Under the pieces are notes generated by a model. It was not told where the DNA came from and did not search any database. It saw nothing but the letters and a program-made list of their open reading frames with translations. Below, piece after piece: positions 1 to 7,971 of a stretch of 41,418 nt of DNA (its first letter is position 1; each line of letters starts with the position of its first letter). The stretch is from NCBI GenBank assembly GCA_947626605.1, contig CANQSV010000012.1:1-41418 (forward strand). The letters are read 5' to 3'. The stretch is from an uncultured Clostridia bacterium (lineage in GTDB: Bacteria; Bacillota; Clostridia; TANB77; CAG-508). A program made the translations under genes and the position numbers.

Positions 1-129
1 CTCATTAATCAAATAACAACAATTAGTAAACAGAGAATTTTCAAAGATACTGTTAGAAGAAATGTGAAAATATCAAGTGAATTACTTGATTTAATTGATA
101 AACAAATCATTAAATTTTTTACTAAATAA
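1..129 (+). CDS. PemK/MazF-type toxin, C-terminal end (partial)
   Basis: The window opens inside a reading frame that runs 42 codons to a TAA. The segment reads NQITTISKQRI followed by LSSELLDLIDK-like residues (SSELLDLIDKQ), which resembles the C-terminal part of PemK/MazF mRNA interferases, where a QI-TISK-R segment is followed by an acidic helix. By family knowledge such proteins are sequence-specific endoribonucleases, usually paired with an antitoxin encoded just upstream; that partner would lie outside the window. The catalytic N-terminal part is not visible, so activity cannot be judged. A minus-strand small RNA candidate converges on its 3' end. Confidence 0.6.
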   Translation, partial: LINQITTISKQRIFKDTVRRNVKISSELLDLIDKQIIKFFTK

Positions 130-140
130 AATATATATGT

Positions 141-217
141 TAAAAAGGAGAGTTGCTAGAACTCTCCAAAATCATTTAGGCTCCCGTCTTACTACAAAAG
201 TAGTAGAGGGTTAAGTT
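141..217 (-). ncRNA. Candidate ~77-nt small RNA
   Basis: No protein gene fits here, but a near-consensus promoter (224-252) lies only about 80 nt upstream of a strong intrinsic terminator on the same strand. The predicted transcript has two hairpins: a 6-bp stem with a UUUU loop (around 191-206, flanked by CCC and GGG that can extend it) and the terminator stem. Small size, strong promoter and position beside a toxin gene resemble antisense RNAs of type I toxin-antitoxin loci, but I see no toxin peptide on the opposite strand. I do not recognise the family; function is unknown. Confidence 0.5.
142..167 (-). terminator. Intrinsic terminator of minus-strand small RNA
   Basis: A perfect 8-bp stem (147-154 with 160-167, GGAGAGTT/AACTCTCC, 5-nt loop) is followed on the minus strand by a run of five T (142-146 on the + strand are A). 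The T run is only on the minus side, so it terminates minus-strand transcription. Confidence 0.75.
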
Positions 218-223
218 AAATAT

Positions 224-252
224 ATTTTAACATATAATATTTAACTTGTCAA
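224..252 (-). promoter_or_regulatory. Sigma-A promoter of the small RNA
   Basis: On the minus strand a perfect TTGACA (247-252) is followed after exactly 17 bp by TAAAAT (224-229). Transcription would start near 217. Confidence 0.7.
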
Positions 253-405
253 ATTTAATTTGACATTAATAGTATATGAATTGCTTGATAAAGTTATACA
301 TTATCTGAATTTATATATTTATTTACTTAATTATAATATTTAATAAATTACATAATTTTTTTGGAATTTATTTTAGACATTGTCTTATTTTCTATATTGC
401 ACTTT

Positions 406-479
<74 letters not shown>

Positions 480-502
480 ATATTTACTATAAACTAATTA
501 AA

Positions 503-531
503 ATTATAATTAGTTTTTTAATAAAAGTCAA
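503..531 (-). promoter_or_regulatory. Promoter of tRNA-Gly
   Basis: Minus-strand TTGACT (526-531), 17 bp, TATAAT (503-508), about 24 bp upstream of the tRNA 5' end. It is divergent from the asnS promoter. Confidence 0.7.
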
Positions 532-559
532 ATATGTTTTAGATAAGCCAAATCATATG

Positions 560-588
560 TTTACTTGAAGCAAAAATAATGATATAAT
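560..588 (+). promoter_or_regulatory. Promoter of asnS
   Basis: TTTACT (560-565), 17 bp, perfect TATAAT (583-588), 36 bp before the asnS start. No T-box leader fits in the short 5' untranslated region. Confidence 0.6.
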
Positions 589-624
589 CAAAACGAATTT
601 TTAAGAGAGTAAAGGAGATATGTT

Positions 625-2010
625 ATGGAATTAATAAGAGACTTATATAAAAATATTGACAATTATGAAAATAAAGAAATATCTATAGAAGGTTGGGTAA
701 AAACTGTTAGAGATTCGAAAACTTTTGGATTTATAGAAATAAATGATGGAACATTTTTTAAAAATGTTCAAATTGTTTTTGAAGAAAGTTTAGAGAATTT
801 TGCAGAGGTATGTAAATTACCTATTAGTTCAACAATTTGTGTTACAGGAACATTTGTAAAAACAGAAGGAGCAAAACAACCATTTGAAATAAAAGCCAAA
901 AAAGTAGAAATAGAATATACTGCAGATTTAGACTATCCTCTTCAAAAGAAAAGACATTCTTTTGAATATTTAAGAACTATAGCTCATCTAAGACCTAGAA
1001 CAAATACATTTAACGCAGTATTTAGAGTACGTTCAGTATTATCTTATGCAATTCATAAATTCTTTCAAGAAAGAGGATTTGTATATGTTCATACTCCAAT
1101 AATAACATCAAGTGATTGCGAGGGTGCTGGAGAAATGTTTAATCTAACAACTTTTGATTTAGAAAATCCTGCTAAAAATGAAGATGGAAGTGTAGATTAT
1201 TCAAAAGATTTTTTTGGAAAACCTGCACATCTTACTGTAAGTGGTCAATTAAATGTTGAAACTTATGCACATGCTTTTAGAAATGTATATACATTTGGTC
1301 CTACATTTAGATCAGAGAACTCAAATACTGTAAAGCATGCATCAGAATTTTGGATGATTGAACCTGAAATATGTTTTGCAGATTTAAAAGATGATATGGA
1401 TTTAGCAGAAGAAATGGTAAAATATATAATTAAATATGTTATGGATAATTGTCCAGAAGAAATGGAATTTTTTAATAGTTTTGTAGATAAAGGCTTATTT
1501 GAAAAGTTAAACAATGTTTTAAGCTCTGATTTTGCTAGAATAAGCTATACAGATGCAGTAAAAGAATTAGAAAAAAAGAATGATAAATTTGAATTCCCAG
1601 TGCATTGGGGAACAGATTTACAAACAGAACATGAAAGATATTTATGCGAAGAAATATTTAAGAAACCAGTATTTGTTACAGATTATCCAGCTGAAATAAA
1701 AGCATTTTATATGAAACAAAATCCAGATGGAAAAACTGTTGCAGCAGCAGATTTACTAGCTCCAGGAATAGGAGAAATAATCGGAGGAAGTCAAAGAGAA
1801 GATAACTTAGAAATTCTACAAAATAAAATTAAAGAGCTTGGAATGAATGAAAAAGATTATTGGTGGTATCTAGACTTGAGAAAATACGGAAGTGTTAGAC
1901 ATGCAGGCTTTGGTTTAGGTTTTGAGAGAATGATGATGTATTTAACAGGAATGCAAAATATTCGTGATGTTATACCATTTCCAAGAACACCAAAAAATTG
2001 TGAATTCTAA
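625..2010 (+). CDS. asnS: Asparaginyl-tRNA synthetase
   Basis: Charges tRNA-Asn with asparagine in the cytoplasm. At 461 residues it has the usual family length. An N-terminal OB-fold anticodon-binding domain (about 1-110, with VQIVFEE strands) precedes the class II catalytic core: motif 1 around residues 133-160 ([15 protein letters not shown]), motif 2 FRSENSN at 228-234, and motif 3 [10 protein letters not shown] at 428-437. The C-terminus [11 protein letters not shown] is typical of AsnRS rather than AspRS. The start follows AAAGGAG with good spacing. The gene has its own promoter and terminator, so it is probably monocistronic. A standard housekeeping gene with nothing odd. Confidence 0.97.
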   Translation: MELIRDLYKNIDNYENKEISIEGWVKTVRDSKTFGFIEINDGTFFKNVQIVFEESLENFAEVCKLPISSTICVTGTFVKTEGAKQPFEIKAKKVEIEYTADLDYPLQKKRHSFEYLRTIAHLRPRTNTFNAVFRVRSVLSYAIHKFFQERGFVYVHTPIITSSDCEGAGEMFNLTTFDLENPAKNEDGSVDYSKDFFGKPAHLTVSGQLNVETYAHAFRNVYTFGPTFRSENSNTVKHASEFWMIEPEICFADLKDDMDLAEEMVKYIIKYVMDNCPEEMEFFNSFVDKGLFEKLNNVLSSDFARISYTDAVKELEKKNDKFEFPVHWGTDLQTEHERYLCEEIFKKPVFVTDYPAEIKAFYMKQNPDGKTVAAADLLAPGIGEIIGGSQREDNLEILQNKIKELGMNEKDYWWYLDLRKYGSVRHAGFGLGFERMMMYLTGMQNIRDVIPFPRTPKNCEF

Positions 2011-2035
2011 AAAATATAAAATATATGAGAAAGAA

Positions 2036-2058
2036 AGCGGGGACGGTCCTGCTTTTTT
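2036..2058 (+). terminator. Intrinsic terminator of asnS
   Basis: A 7-bp stem with two G-T pairs (2036-2042 with 2047-2053, loop ACGG) is followed by six T. It begins 25 bp after the asnS stop. Confidence 0.65.
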
Positions 2059-2239
2059 CTATATTGTAGGAATTTTCTCTTTCAAAGAAAGAGAAAAGCT
2101 CCGTACATTTCTTAGATGTGCGAAATGAAATGAGCTACAGATAAGTTATACGGTGTAAGATAGTTATGCGAATGTTACAAATTCTTAATAACTTTGTTAT
2201 TTAGAATTTGTTAATCCGCTTTTTCTATATTGTAGAATT
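2051..2239. repeat. Direct-repeat pair enclosing a structured 143-bp spacer
   Basis: Near-identical copies of GCTTTTT(T)CTATATTGTAG(G)AATT lie at 2051-2074 and 2218-2239, differing by two single-base indels. Between them are several inverted repeats: a 10-bp arm pair TTTTCTCTTT/AAAGAGAAAA, an AGCTC/GAGCT pair enclosing a 7-bp stem, and the long hairpin at 2177-2211. No coding frame is present. It could be a small mobile repeat or a structured 3' region; the core TATATTGTA recurs at 19069-19108. Confidence 0.45.
2177..2211. other. Long perfect hairpin between convergent genes
   Basis: ACAAATTCT (2177-2185) pairs with AGAATTTGT (2203-2211); after one T-T mismatch AATAAC (2187-2192) pairs with GTTATT (2196-2201), leaving a TTT loop. 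It has no adjacent T run, so it is not a classical intrinsic terminator, but it sits where transcripts of asnS and the minus-strand hydrolase would meet. Confidence 0.5.
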
Positions 2240-2870
2240 ATTTAATTAAAATTTTACATTGTATTGTTGGAGATAATAATTTTACAAAGTTTTCTGCATC
2301 TTCAGTAGTGCCAACAATACTTCCGTAATGTATAGGTATTGCAATTTGTGGCTTTATTTCATTAATAAGGTTGGCAGCTTCTTTAAAATTCATTGTGTAT
2401 GTTCCGCCAATAGGAACAAAGGCTACATCACATTTTACTTTTTTGTTGTCTTCAGTTATATCAGTATCTCCTGCTATATAATATTTATATCCATCTAAAT
2501 TTATTATATAACCAACCCAGTTATTATTCTTAGGATGAAATTTCTTATCAATATTATATGCAGGAACTGTTTCAAAATTAATTTTGTTTATATTATAATT
2601 TTTATTAGGTTCTACTATAAAAAGATAATCTTTATTAAATCCATCATCTAATAATGTATTTAGTAGAGTTTTAGGAGCAACAATAAATGTATCATTTTTG
2701 TATACTTTTTTTATATCTTCTTTTGAATAATGATCAAAATGATCATGAGTTATAAAAATAATGTCTGCATCATTATAATTTTTCTCAATTTTAAATGGAT
2801 CAAAGTAAATTGTAATTTCTTTATTAATTCTTATACAACTATGGCATAAAACTTCAATATTTTCTAACAT
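2238..2870 (-). CDS. MBL-fold metal-dependent hydrolase
   Basis: A 210-residue metallo-beta-lactamase-fold protein of the UlaG/YtkL-like group. The metal-binding signature THDHFDH is at residues 41-47 (H42, H44, D46, H47). Further ligands are likely the Asp in AGDTD and the His in PIHYG near the C-terminus. Members of this group hydrolyse diverse substrates and many have no known one, so only the catalytic class is supported. The ATG follows AGGAGG. It is transcribed alone from a good promoter (2908-2936), divergently from the next gene. Cytoplasmic, with no signal peptide. Confidence 0.85.
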   Translation of the reverse strand: MLENIEVLCHSCIRINKEITIYFDPFKIEKNYNDADIIFITHDHFDHYSKEDIKKVYKNDTFIVAPKTLLNTLLDDGFNKDYLFIVEPNKNYNINKINFETVPAYNIDKKFHPKNNNWVGYIINLDGYKYYIAGDTDITEDNKKVKCDVAFVPIGGTYTMNFKEAANLINEIKPQIAIPIHYGSIVGTTEDAENFVKLLSPTIQCKILIK

Positions 2871-2907
2871 AATAAAATCCTCCTTAACTAATTAAGATAT
2901 ATTTATA

Positions 2908-2936
2908 ATTATAAGTGAAAAGGATAAATATTTCAA
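2908..2936 (-). promoter_or_regulatory. Promoter of the MBL-fold hydrolase
   Basis: Minus strand TTGAAA (2931-2936), 17 bp, TATAAT (2908-2913), 38 bp from the start codon. Confidence 0.65.
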
Positions 2937-2965
2937 CAAGAGTTTTACATAATAGAGCTATTTTG

Positions 2966-2994
2966 TTGACATAAATATGCATACATGATATAAT
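2966..2994 (+). promoter_or_regulatory. Strong promoter of the 3019 gene
   Basis: Perfect TTGACA (2966-2971), 17 bp, perfect TATAAT (2989-2994). Consensus in every position, so strong constitutive transcription is expected unless repressed. Confidence 0.8.
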
Positions 2995-3018
2995 AAGGGC
3001 AAATTTTAGGAGAGTAAT

Positions 3019-4572
3019 ATGGAAGATAATTTATATGAAAAAAGAAAAGAAGAATTATTATATCTAATTAATACTTTTAGAATTATTGGAATATCACAAT
3101 ATATATTAAATCAAGAAAATATAAAAGAAAGTTTTGATGTTGGATTAAAGAACGGCTCTAATTATGAAGATGATCAATATTATGAAAGTATAAAAGCAGA
3201 CTATGAAATTCTAGCTCAAGATAGAGAGGTTATTGAAACTTTAGAAGAAAAAATATACGAGGTAGAGTATGACGAGGAAGATGAAGCAAAATGTGCAAAT
3301 GCTGTATATGGGTTAGCTGCTTTTCTAGGAATGAGTATATTGAAAAAAGAGAAAAATTGGAGTGGAATAAAACATAATATAATACAAATATTAGATCAAA
3401 TGAAGCTGAGAGATTTCATAACAACTTTAGAAATAGCAGGAATGAGTGAAGTGTGTGAAGATTCAGATATAATGGATATTATAAAGAAAAAAATTCCAGA
3501 AATGTCAGAAGTTGAGTTTTTAAGATTACATACAGATATAAATGAAGGTAATGTTGAATTAGATGATGATCTTAATAAACTGATAACTGAAAGAACAGAA
3601 AAAGCTTCAATTGTATTAGCTCCTAAATATATTTCAATGAGTGATAATGTACAAGATACACTAAAAATCCTTGAAAATGTAAAAAATCCAGAAAAGATAG
3701 AATCAATTATAGAGGCTTTAAATTTTTGGGATGAGGAAATAGATGCAAAAATTAATCAAATAGTAGAAAGTTTGTCAGATGAACAGCTTGTTAGATTAAT
3801 GGTTGCAATTAAAGATTTTGTGTATGATAATGAAAATTTAGATGAATTATTATTAAAAAGAGTAAGTAATTTTAATAGTGAAAATTTTGCAATAGTAATT
3901 TTAGCTTACTTAAATGGTTCAAAAGAAGATATGAGAAATAAAATATTGGATATAGCAGTAAAAAAGAAACTAATAACTTCGGATAAAATAAAAAAAATAA
4001 TAAAATTTCGTAATACAAAAATAAATTGGGAGAACATAGAAAAAAGATATAAGGTATATAAAGATTTCAGTAGTCCAATATCTGACTTAGGTACTATGAT
4101 GTGTGAAGATGATTTAGATAATGCCTTAATAGTGTATTCACATATGGATAATCCAACAGAAGAAGATATAGAAGAAGTGGAAGATGAAGTAGATAGAGAA
4201 ACAGTATACAAGTATAAAGAGTTTAATAAATCTGTTGATATAAGTGAACAATTATTGGAGTACGTAATAAGACTATCTGAATTAGATGAAAAAGATATTG
4301 TAAAAGTTATAAAAGTATTAGAGGAAAAAATAGGCGATTTAGATGAAAATAATATGGAAGAAAATCCTTTAAATACTATTAGAGGATATGCTTACAATCT
4401 ATTAAGAAAATATTTGCATAATAGAATTTTGGAAATGGAAGATAGAGGAGCAATATTGTTAGTTTCTACAATATACGATAATAGCAAAGATAGTGATGTA
4501 AATAATTATATAGAAGCAAAATTAGCAGAATGTTTAGATAAAATTAAGATAAATATACAAATGGAAAAGTAA
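3019..4572 (+). CDS. Acidic, helical protein of unknown function (517 aa)
   Basis: I do not recognise this family. The 517-residue product is strongly acidic, has no signal peptide or membrane segment, and appears almost wholly alpha-helical. The central part (about 180-330) repeats leucine-rich helices with a DI/EI-LK spacing, suggesting a helical repeat solenoid. A very acidic stretch lies around residues 375-400 (EEDIEEVEDEVDRE). It starts after GGAGAG, is driven by a consensus promoter and closed by a strong terminator, so it is a single-gene unit. Codon use matches its neighbours. Cytoplasmic location is inferred from the lack of export signals. Confidence 0.8.
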   Translation: MEDNLYEKRKEELLYLINTFRIIGISQYILNQENIKESFDVGLKNGSNYEDDQYYESIKADYEILAQDREVIETLEEKIYEVEYDEEDEAKCANAVYGLAAFLGMSILKKEKNWSGIKHNIIQILDQMKLRDFITTLEIAGMSEVCEDSDIMDIIKKKIPEMSEVEFLRLHTDINEGNVELDDDLNKLITERTEKASIVLAPKYISMSDNVQDTLKILENVKNPEKIESIIEALNFWDEEIDAKINQIVESLSDEQLVRLMVAIKDFVYDNENLDELLLKRVSNFNSENFAIVILAYLNGSKEDMRNKILDIAVKKKLITSDKIKKIIKFRNTKINWENIEKRYKVYKDFSSPISDLGTMMCEDDLDNALIVYSHMDNPTEEDIEEVEDEVDRETVYKYKEFNKSVDISEQLLEYVIRLSELDEKDIVKVIKVLEEKIGDLDENNMEENPLNTIRGYAYNLLRKYLHNRILEMEDRGAILLVSTIYDNSKDSDVNNYIEAKLAECLDKIKINIQMEK

Positions 4573-4583
4573 AATATAAAGAA

Positions 4584-4611
4584 AAGGCAATTATTATATT
4601 GCCTTTTTTTT
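4584..4611 (+). terminator. Intrinsic terminator
   Basis: AGGCAAT and ATTGCCT arms separated by a short A/T loop, then eight T, beginning 12 bp after the stop of the preceding gene. Confidence 0.85.
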
Positions 4612-4662
4612 ATTTCTTATGATAAAATTGAACAAATATTCTATGAGAATTGGGAGAAAAAA

Positions 4663-6717
4663 ATGATAGATTTAACGCAAGATATTCAGTATGTAAAAGG
4701 AGTAGGTCCTAATAGAGCTATTCTTCTAAGAAAACTAGGAATAAATAATTTAGAAGACCTAATTACATATTACCCAAGAAATTATGAAGATAGAGGTAAA
4801 CCAATTAGTATAATAGATGCACAAGACGAAGAAGAAGTATTAATAGAAGGTGTGGTAGTATCAAAAATAAATGAGATAAGAACTAGAAGAAGGAACATGA
4901 CAATATATAAACTTATAGTAAGAGATGAAACAGAAAGTTGTGTTATGATATGGTATAACCAAGCATATTTGAAAAGTTTATTTAAGATTGGGCAAAAGTG
5001 CAGATTTTTTGGAAAGATTAGTAAAAAAGCTGGGAAAATCGAGATGAATTCACCAGTATATGATTTTGAAGGAAAAGATAGAAATACTGGTAAAATAATT
5101 CCTATATATCCATTAACATATAAATTAAAACAAAATACAATAAGAAAAATAATAGAAACAGGACTAAAATTAATAGAAAATGATAAATTAGAAGAAACAT
5201 TACCAGATTACATATTAAAAGAAAACAATTTAATAGATATAAATTCAGCTATAAAGAAAATACATTTTCCAGAAAATTTTGAGGACTTTTCAAAAGCAAG
5301 GAAAAGACTAGTATACGAAGAATTAATGAACATGCAAATACTTCTTTTAAGCTTAAAAAATAAGTATTCTAAAAAAGAAGAAGGTATAAGATTTAGTAAA
5401 TCAGCAAAAATGTCAGATGTAATTAATGCATTGCCTTTTAAGCTAACAAAAGCACAATTGAGAGTTCTTGAAGAAATAGATAGAGATATGGAAAGTGGAA
5501 AGGTAATGAATAGACTTCTACAAGGAGATGTTGGTTCTGGTAAAACAGCGATATCAATGATTGCTGGATATAAAGCAGTAAAAAGTGGATATCAAATGAC
5601 AATTATGGCACCAACAGCAATTCTAGCTGCACAACACTTAGAAAGTTTTGAAAAAACTTTAGCTCCGTTTGGAATAAAATGTGAACTATTAGTAGGAAGT
5701 ATTACTAAAAAGAAAAAAGAAGATATACTAGAAAGATTAAAAAACGGAGAAATAGATATTTTAATAGGAACACATGCCTTACTAGAAGAAAATGTAGTAT
5801 TTAAAAATTTAGGCTTAGTTGTAACAGATGAACAGCATAGATTTGGAGTTAGACAAAGAGGAATTATATCAAGCAAAGGAAATAATCCAGATGTATTAGT
5901 TATGACAGCTACTCCAATTCCAAGAACTTTGGCTTTAATTCTATATGGAGATTTAGATATATCAATAATTGATGAATTACCTCCAAACAGAAAAGAAATA
6001 AAAACTCATATAGTAAGAAAGGCAAAGGAGCAAGGCTTAAATAGTTTTGTAAGAGAACAAATAAAACAAGGTAGGCAAGCATATATTGTATGTCCACTTG
6101 TAGAAGACAGTGAAGAAATCGAAGCAAATTCAGTAATGAAAATGGCAGAAATTTATCAAAATCAAGTATTCCCAGATTTAAAAGTAGAATATTTGCATGG
6201 TAAAATGAAAGCTAAAGAAAAAGACTCAATAATGGAAGATTTTAAAAATGGAAAAATAGATATCTTAATATCTACAACAGTTATAGAAGTAGGTGTTAAT
6301 GTACCAAATGCAAGTATTATGATAATAGAAAATGCAGAGAGATTTGGTCTAGCACAATTACATCAATTAAGAGGAAGAGTTGGAAGAGGAGAGTATGAGT
6401 CATTTTGCTTTTTGAAGTGTGAAGGAAAATCAGAAATAGCAAGACAGAGAATGAATGTTATGAAAGAAACAAATAATGGTTTTATAATATCTGAGAAGGA
6501 TTTAGAATTAAGGGGAACAGGAGAATTTTTTGGAACCAAACAACATGGGTTGCCAGAATTTAAAATAGCTAATTTATTTGAAGATATAAAAATACTAAAG
6601 GCAGTACAGGAAACAGCACTAAAGGTTATAAATGAAGATCCATATTTAGAAAAAGAAAAAAATGAAAAATTTAAAAAGTTTGTAGAAAAAAGATTTAATG
6701 AAAGATTAGAAATATAG
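4663..6717 (+). CDS. recG: ATP-dependent DNA helicase RecG
   Basis: Remodels stalled replication forks and Holliday junctions. The 684-residue length is typical. The N-terminal wedge/OB domain (about 60-150) is followed by SF2 helicase motifs: Walker A GDVGSGKT at 288-295, DEQH box at 389-392, TATPIPRTL just after, and the motif VI region QLRGRVGRGEYESFC. The conserved RecG C-terminus with LELRGTGEFFGTKQHGLPEF is present. The start follows GGGAG at close spacing; the gene lies 90 bp downstream of the unknown acidic gene, beyond its terminator. Nothing unusual. Confidence 0.97.
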   Translation: MIDLTQDIQYVKGVGPNRAILLRKLGINNLEDLITYYPRNYEDRGKPISIIDAQDEEEVLIEGVVVSKINEIRTRRRNMTIYKLIVRDETESCVMIWYNQAYLKSLFKIGQKCRFFGKISKKAGKIEMNSPVYDFEGKDRNTGKIIPIYPLTYKLKQNTIRKIIETGLKLIENDKLEETLPDYILKENNLIDINSAIKKIHFPENFEDFSKARKRLVYEELMNMQILLLSLKNKYSKKEEGIRFSKSAKMSDVINALPFKLTKAQLRVLEEIDRDMESGKVMNRLLQGDVGSGKTAISMIAGYKAVKSGYQMTIMAPTAILAAQHLESFEKTLAPFGIKCELLVGSITKKKKEDILERLKNGEIDILIGTHALLEENVVFKNLGLVVTDEQHRFGVRQRGIISSKGNNPDVLVMTATPIPRTLALILYGDLDISIIDELPPNRKEIKTHIVRKAKEQGLNSFVREQIKQGRQAYIVCPLVEDSEEIEANSVMKMAEIYQNQVFPDLKVEYLHGKMKAKEKDSIMEDFKNGKIDILISTTVIEVGVNVPNASIMIIENAERFGLAQLHQLRGRVGRGEYESFCFLKCEGKSEIARQRMNVMKETNNGFIISEKDLELRGTGEFFGTKQHGLPEFKIANLFEDIKILKAVQETALKVINEDPYLEKEKNEKFKKFVEKRFNERLEI

Positions 6718-6719
6718 TA

Positions 6720-6748
6720 TTGACTTTTTATACTAACAATAATAATAT
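6720..6748 (+). promoter_or_regulatory. Candidate promoter of the small membrane protein
   Basis: TTGACT (6720-6725), 17 bp, TAATAT (6743-6748). It starts right at the recG stop, 74 bp ahead of the small gene. Confidence 0.4.
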
Positions 6749-6822
6749 AAAAAAAACGATAGAAAAAATAATAATGTACAGTATAATAGAAATATTATAA
6801 ATAGAAAAGGATGTTGAATAAT

Positions 6823-7002
6823 ATGTTAAAATTAATAGGAATGCTAATTGCTTGTTTAGGTGTAATATGTATATATGATGCAAGGTTAATTGCAAAAAAA
6901 TACTTCGATTTTGGAAATGAAAACGAAGTCTCATCGGGATTAAAAATATTAGGATATATATTTTCAATGGCAGGCGGATTAATTGTATTTTTCACCATTT
7001 GA
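6823..7002 (+). CDS. Small membrane protein (59 aa), unknown function
   Basis: The 59-residue product has two hydrophobic segments (about 2-17, LKLIGMLIACLGVICIY, and 40-58) joined by a polar loop containing KKYFDFGNENEVSSGLK. The pattern resembles small conserved two-helix proteins seen in Clostridia, from memory, with no known function. I choose the ATG at 6823 over 6811 because AAAAGG abuts the first ATG but is 14 bp from the second. It has a plausible promoter and a perfect terminator directly behind, so it is an independent unit between recG and the spoIIA operon. Confidence 0.7.
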   Translation: MLKLIGMLIACLGVICIYDARLIAKKYFDFGNENEVSSGLKILGYIFSMAGGLIVFFTI

Positions 7003-7021
7003 TGTATTTGATGTGTATAGA

Positions 7022-7048
7022 AGACGTGTTAAAAACACGTCTTTTTTT
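7022..7048 (+). terminator. Intrinsic terminator
   Basis: Perfect 9-bp stem AGACGTGTT (7022-7030) with AACACGTCT (7034-7042), loop AAA, then seven T. It isolates the spoIIA operon from upstream transcription. Confidence 0.92.
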
Positions 7049-7079
7049 GTGTGTGACCATATTATTGAAATGAAAAAAA

Positions 7080-7125
7080 TGTCGAAAACTTCCCATAATT
7101 CGCTAAAACTTCCCAAGTTTCGCTA
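7080..7125 (+). promoter_or_regulatory. Spo0A box and two 20-bp tandem repeats upstream of spoIIAA
   Basis: TGTCGAA at 7080-7086 matches the consensus Spo0A box exactly. It is followed by two contiguous 20-bp repeats (7085-7104 and 7105-7124), each starting AAAACTTCCCA and ending TTCGCT. Each repeat ends in TTCGCTA, whose complement TAGCGAA is a two-mismatch version of the same box, so three box-like sites recur every 19-20 bp. Spo0A control of spoIIA is known in spore formers; use of the degenerate sites is inference. Confidence 0.6.
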
Positions 7126-7154
7126 TTGGAAAAAATTACCAATTAAGATATAAT
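7126..7154 (+). promoter_or_regulatory. Candidate promoter of the spoIIA operon
   Basis: TTGGAA (7126-7131), 17 bp, perfect TATAAT (7149-7154), immediately after the last Spo0A-like box. This has sigma-A form. In B. subtilis the operon is transcribed by sigma H; I see no clear sigma-H match here. Confidence 0.55.
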
Positions 7155-7184
7155 TTCAAAAGTAAAATCGTATGGGAGGTATAT

Positions 7185-7505
7185 ATGAAGAGTGAATATT
7201 TAAAAAAGGACAAGCTACTTATTTTAGAAATTACAGAAGAAATTGACCATCATACTACAGAAAAAATTAAGAGGAGGGCGGATTATGAAATTGAAAGATT
7301 TATGCCTAGAAAAACTATATTTGATTTTAATAGTGTTACTTTCATGGATAGTGCAGGAATAGGGATGTTAATTGGAAGATATAAAATGGCTAAGATGTTT
7401 GGAGGAACAGTAGAAATAAAAAATGTGAATCCTAATATAAAGCGAATATTGGAAATGTGTGGAGTGCTAAAATTAGTACCAATAGTAAACGAAGTTGAAG
7501 TATAA
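7185..7505 (+). CDS. spoIIAA: Anti-sigma F factor antagonist SpoIIAA
   Basis: A STAS-domain protein of 106 residues. Dephosphorylated SpoIIAA displaces sigma F from SpoIIAB after the asymmetric septum forms. The phosphorylated serine lies in FMDSAGIG, at residue 56, matching the family position. The C-terminal half holds [16 protein letters not shown], typical of STAS antagonists. The ATG follows GGGAGG. First gene of the spoIIA operon, reading into spoIIAB with a 19-bp gap. Confidence 0.95.
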   Translation: MKSEYLKKDKLLILEITEEIDHHTTEKIKRRADYEIERFMPRKTIFDFNSVTFMDSAGIGMLIGRYKMAKMFGGTVEIKNVNPNIKRILEMCGVLKLVPIVNEVEV

Positions 7506-7524
7506 AAGAAAGGAATATATTATT

Positions 7525-7971
7525 ATGGAATTTTATGAGAACGAAATGAAATTAGAATTTTTAAGTAAGTCTAATAATGAAGCATTTGCAAGAATTGCAG
7601 TTGCAGCCTTTGCAGCTCAATTAGATCCTACAATAGAGGAATTAGCAGATATAAAAACTGCTGTATCAGAAGCAGTAACTAATTCTATTATTCATGGTTA
7701 TGAAGATGGTGAAGGAATTATTACTGTTGAGTGTAAAATTTTTGGAAATACTCTTAGTATTGAAATTTCTGATTCTGGCGTAGGTATTGAAAATATAGAT
7801 ATTGCAAAAGAGCCACTTTATACAACTAAACCTAATTTAGAAAGGTCAGGCATGGGGTTTACAATTATGGAAAGTTTTATGGATGATATGAAGATTGACT
7901 CTATAGTTGGACTTGGAACAAAAGTGTCAATGAAAAAAATGATAAAAAAAGAAGAGGTTTCACATGTATGA
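7525..7971 (+). CDS. spoIIAB: Anti-sigma F factor / serine kinase SpoIIAB
   Basis: GHKL-fold kinase that binds sigma F and phosphorylates SpoIIAA. I place the start at 7525 ([12 protein letters not shown]) because AAAGGAA precedes it at good spacing; the frame also opens at 7495 inside spoIIAA, without a site. The 148-residue product has the N box [12 protein letters not shown] (E49, N53), the G1 box DSGVGI and the G2 box [13 protein letters not shown]. It overlaps sigF by 8 bp, consistent with translational coupling and stoichiometric control of the sigma factor. Confidence 0.95.
   Translation: MEFYENEMKLEFLSKSNNEAFARIAVAAFAAQLDPTIEELADIKTAVSEAVTNSIIHGYEDGEGIITVECKIFGNTLSIEISDSGVGIENIDIAKEPLYTTKPNLERSGMGFTIMESFMDDMKIDSIVGLGTKVSMKKMIKKEEVSHV

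Noticed and set aside
6728-6998. Minus-strand frames opposite the small membrane protein
   Set aside because: The + strand frame has an RBS, a two-helix protein pattern and a terminator; the minus frames have none.
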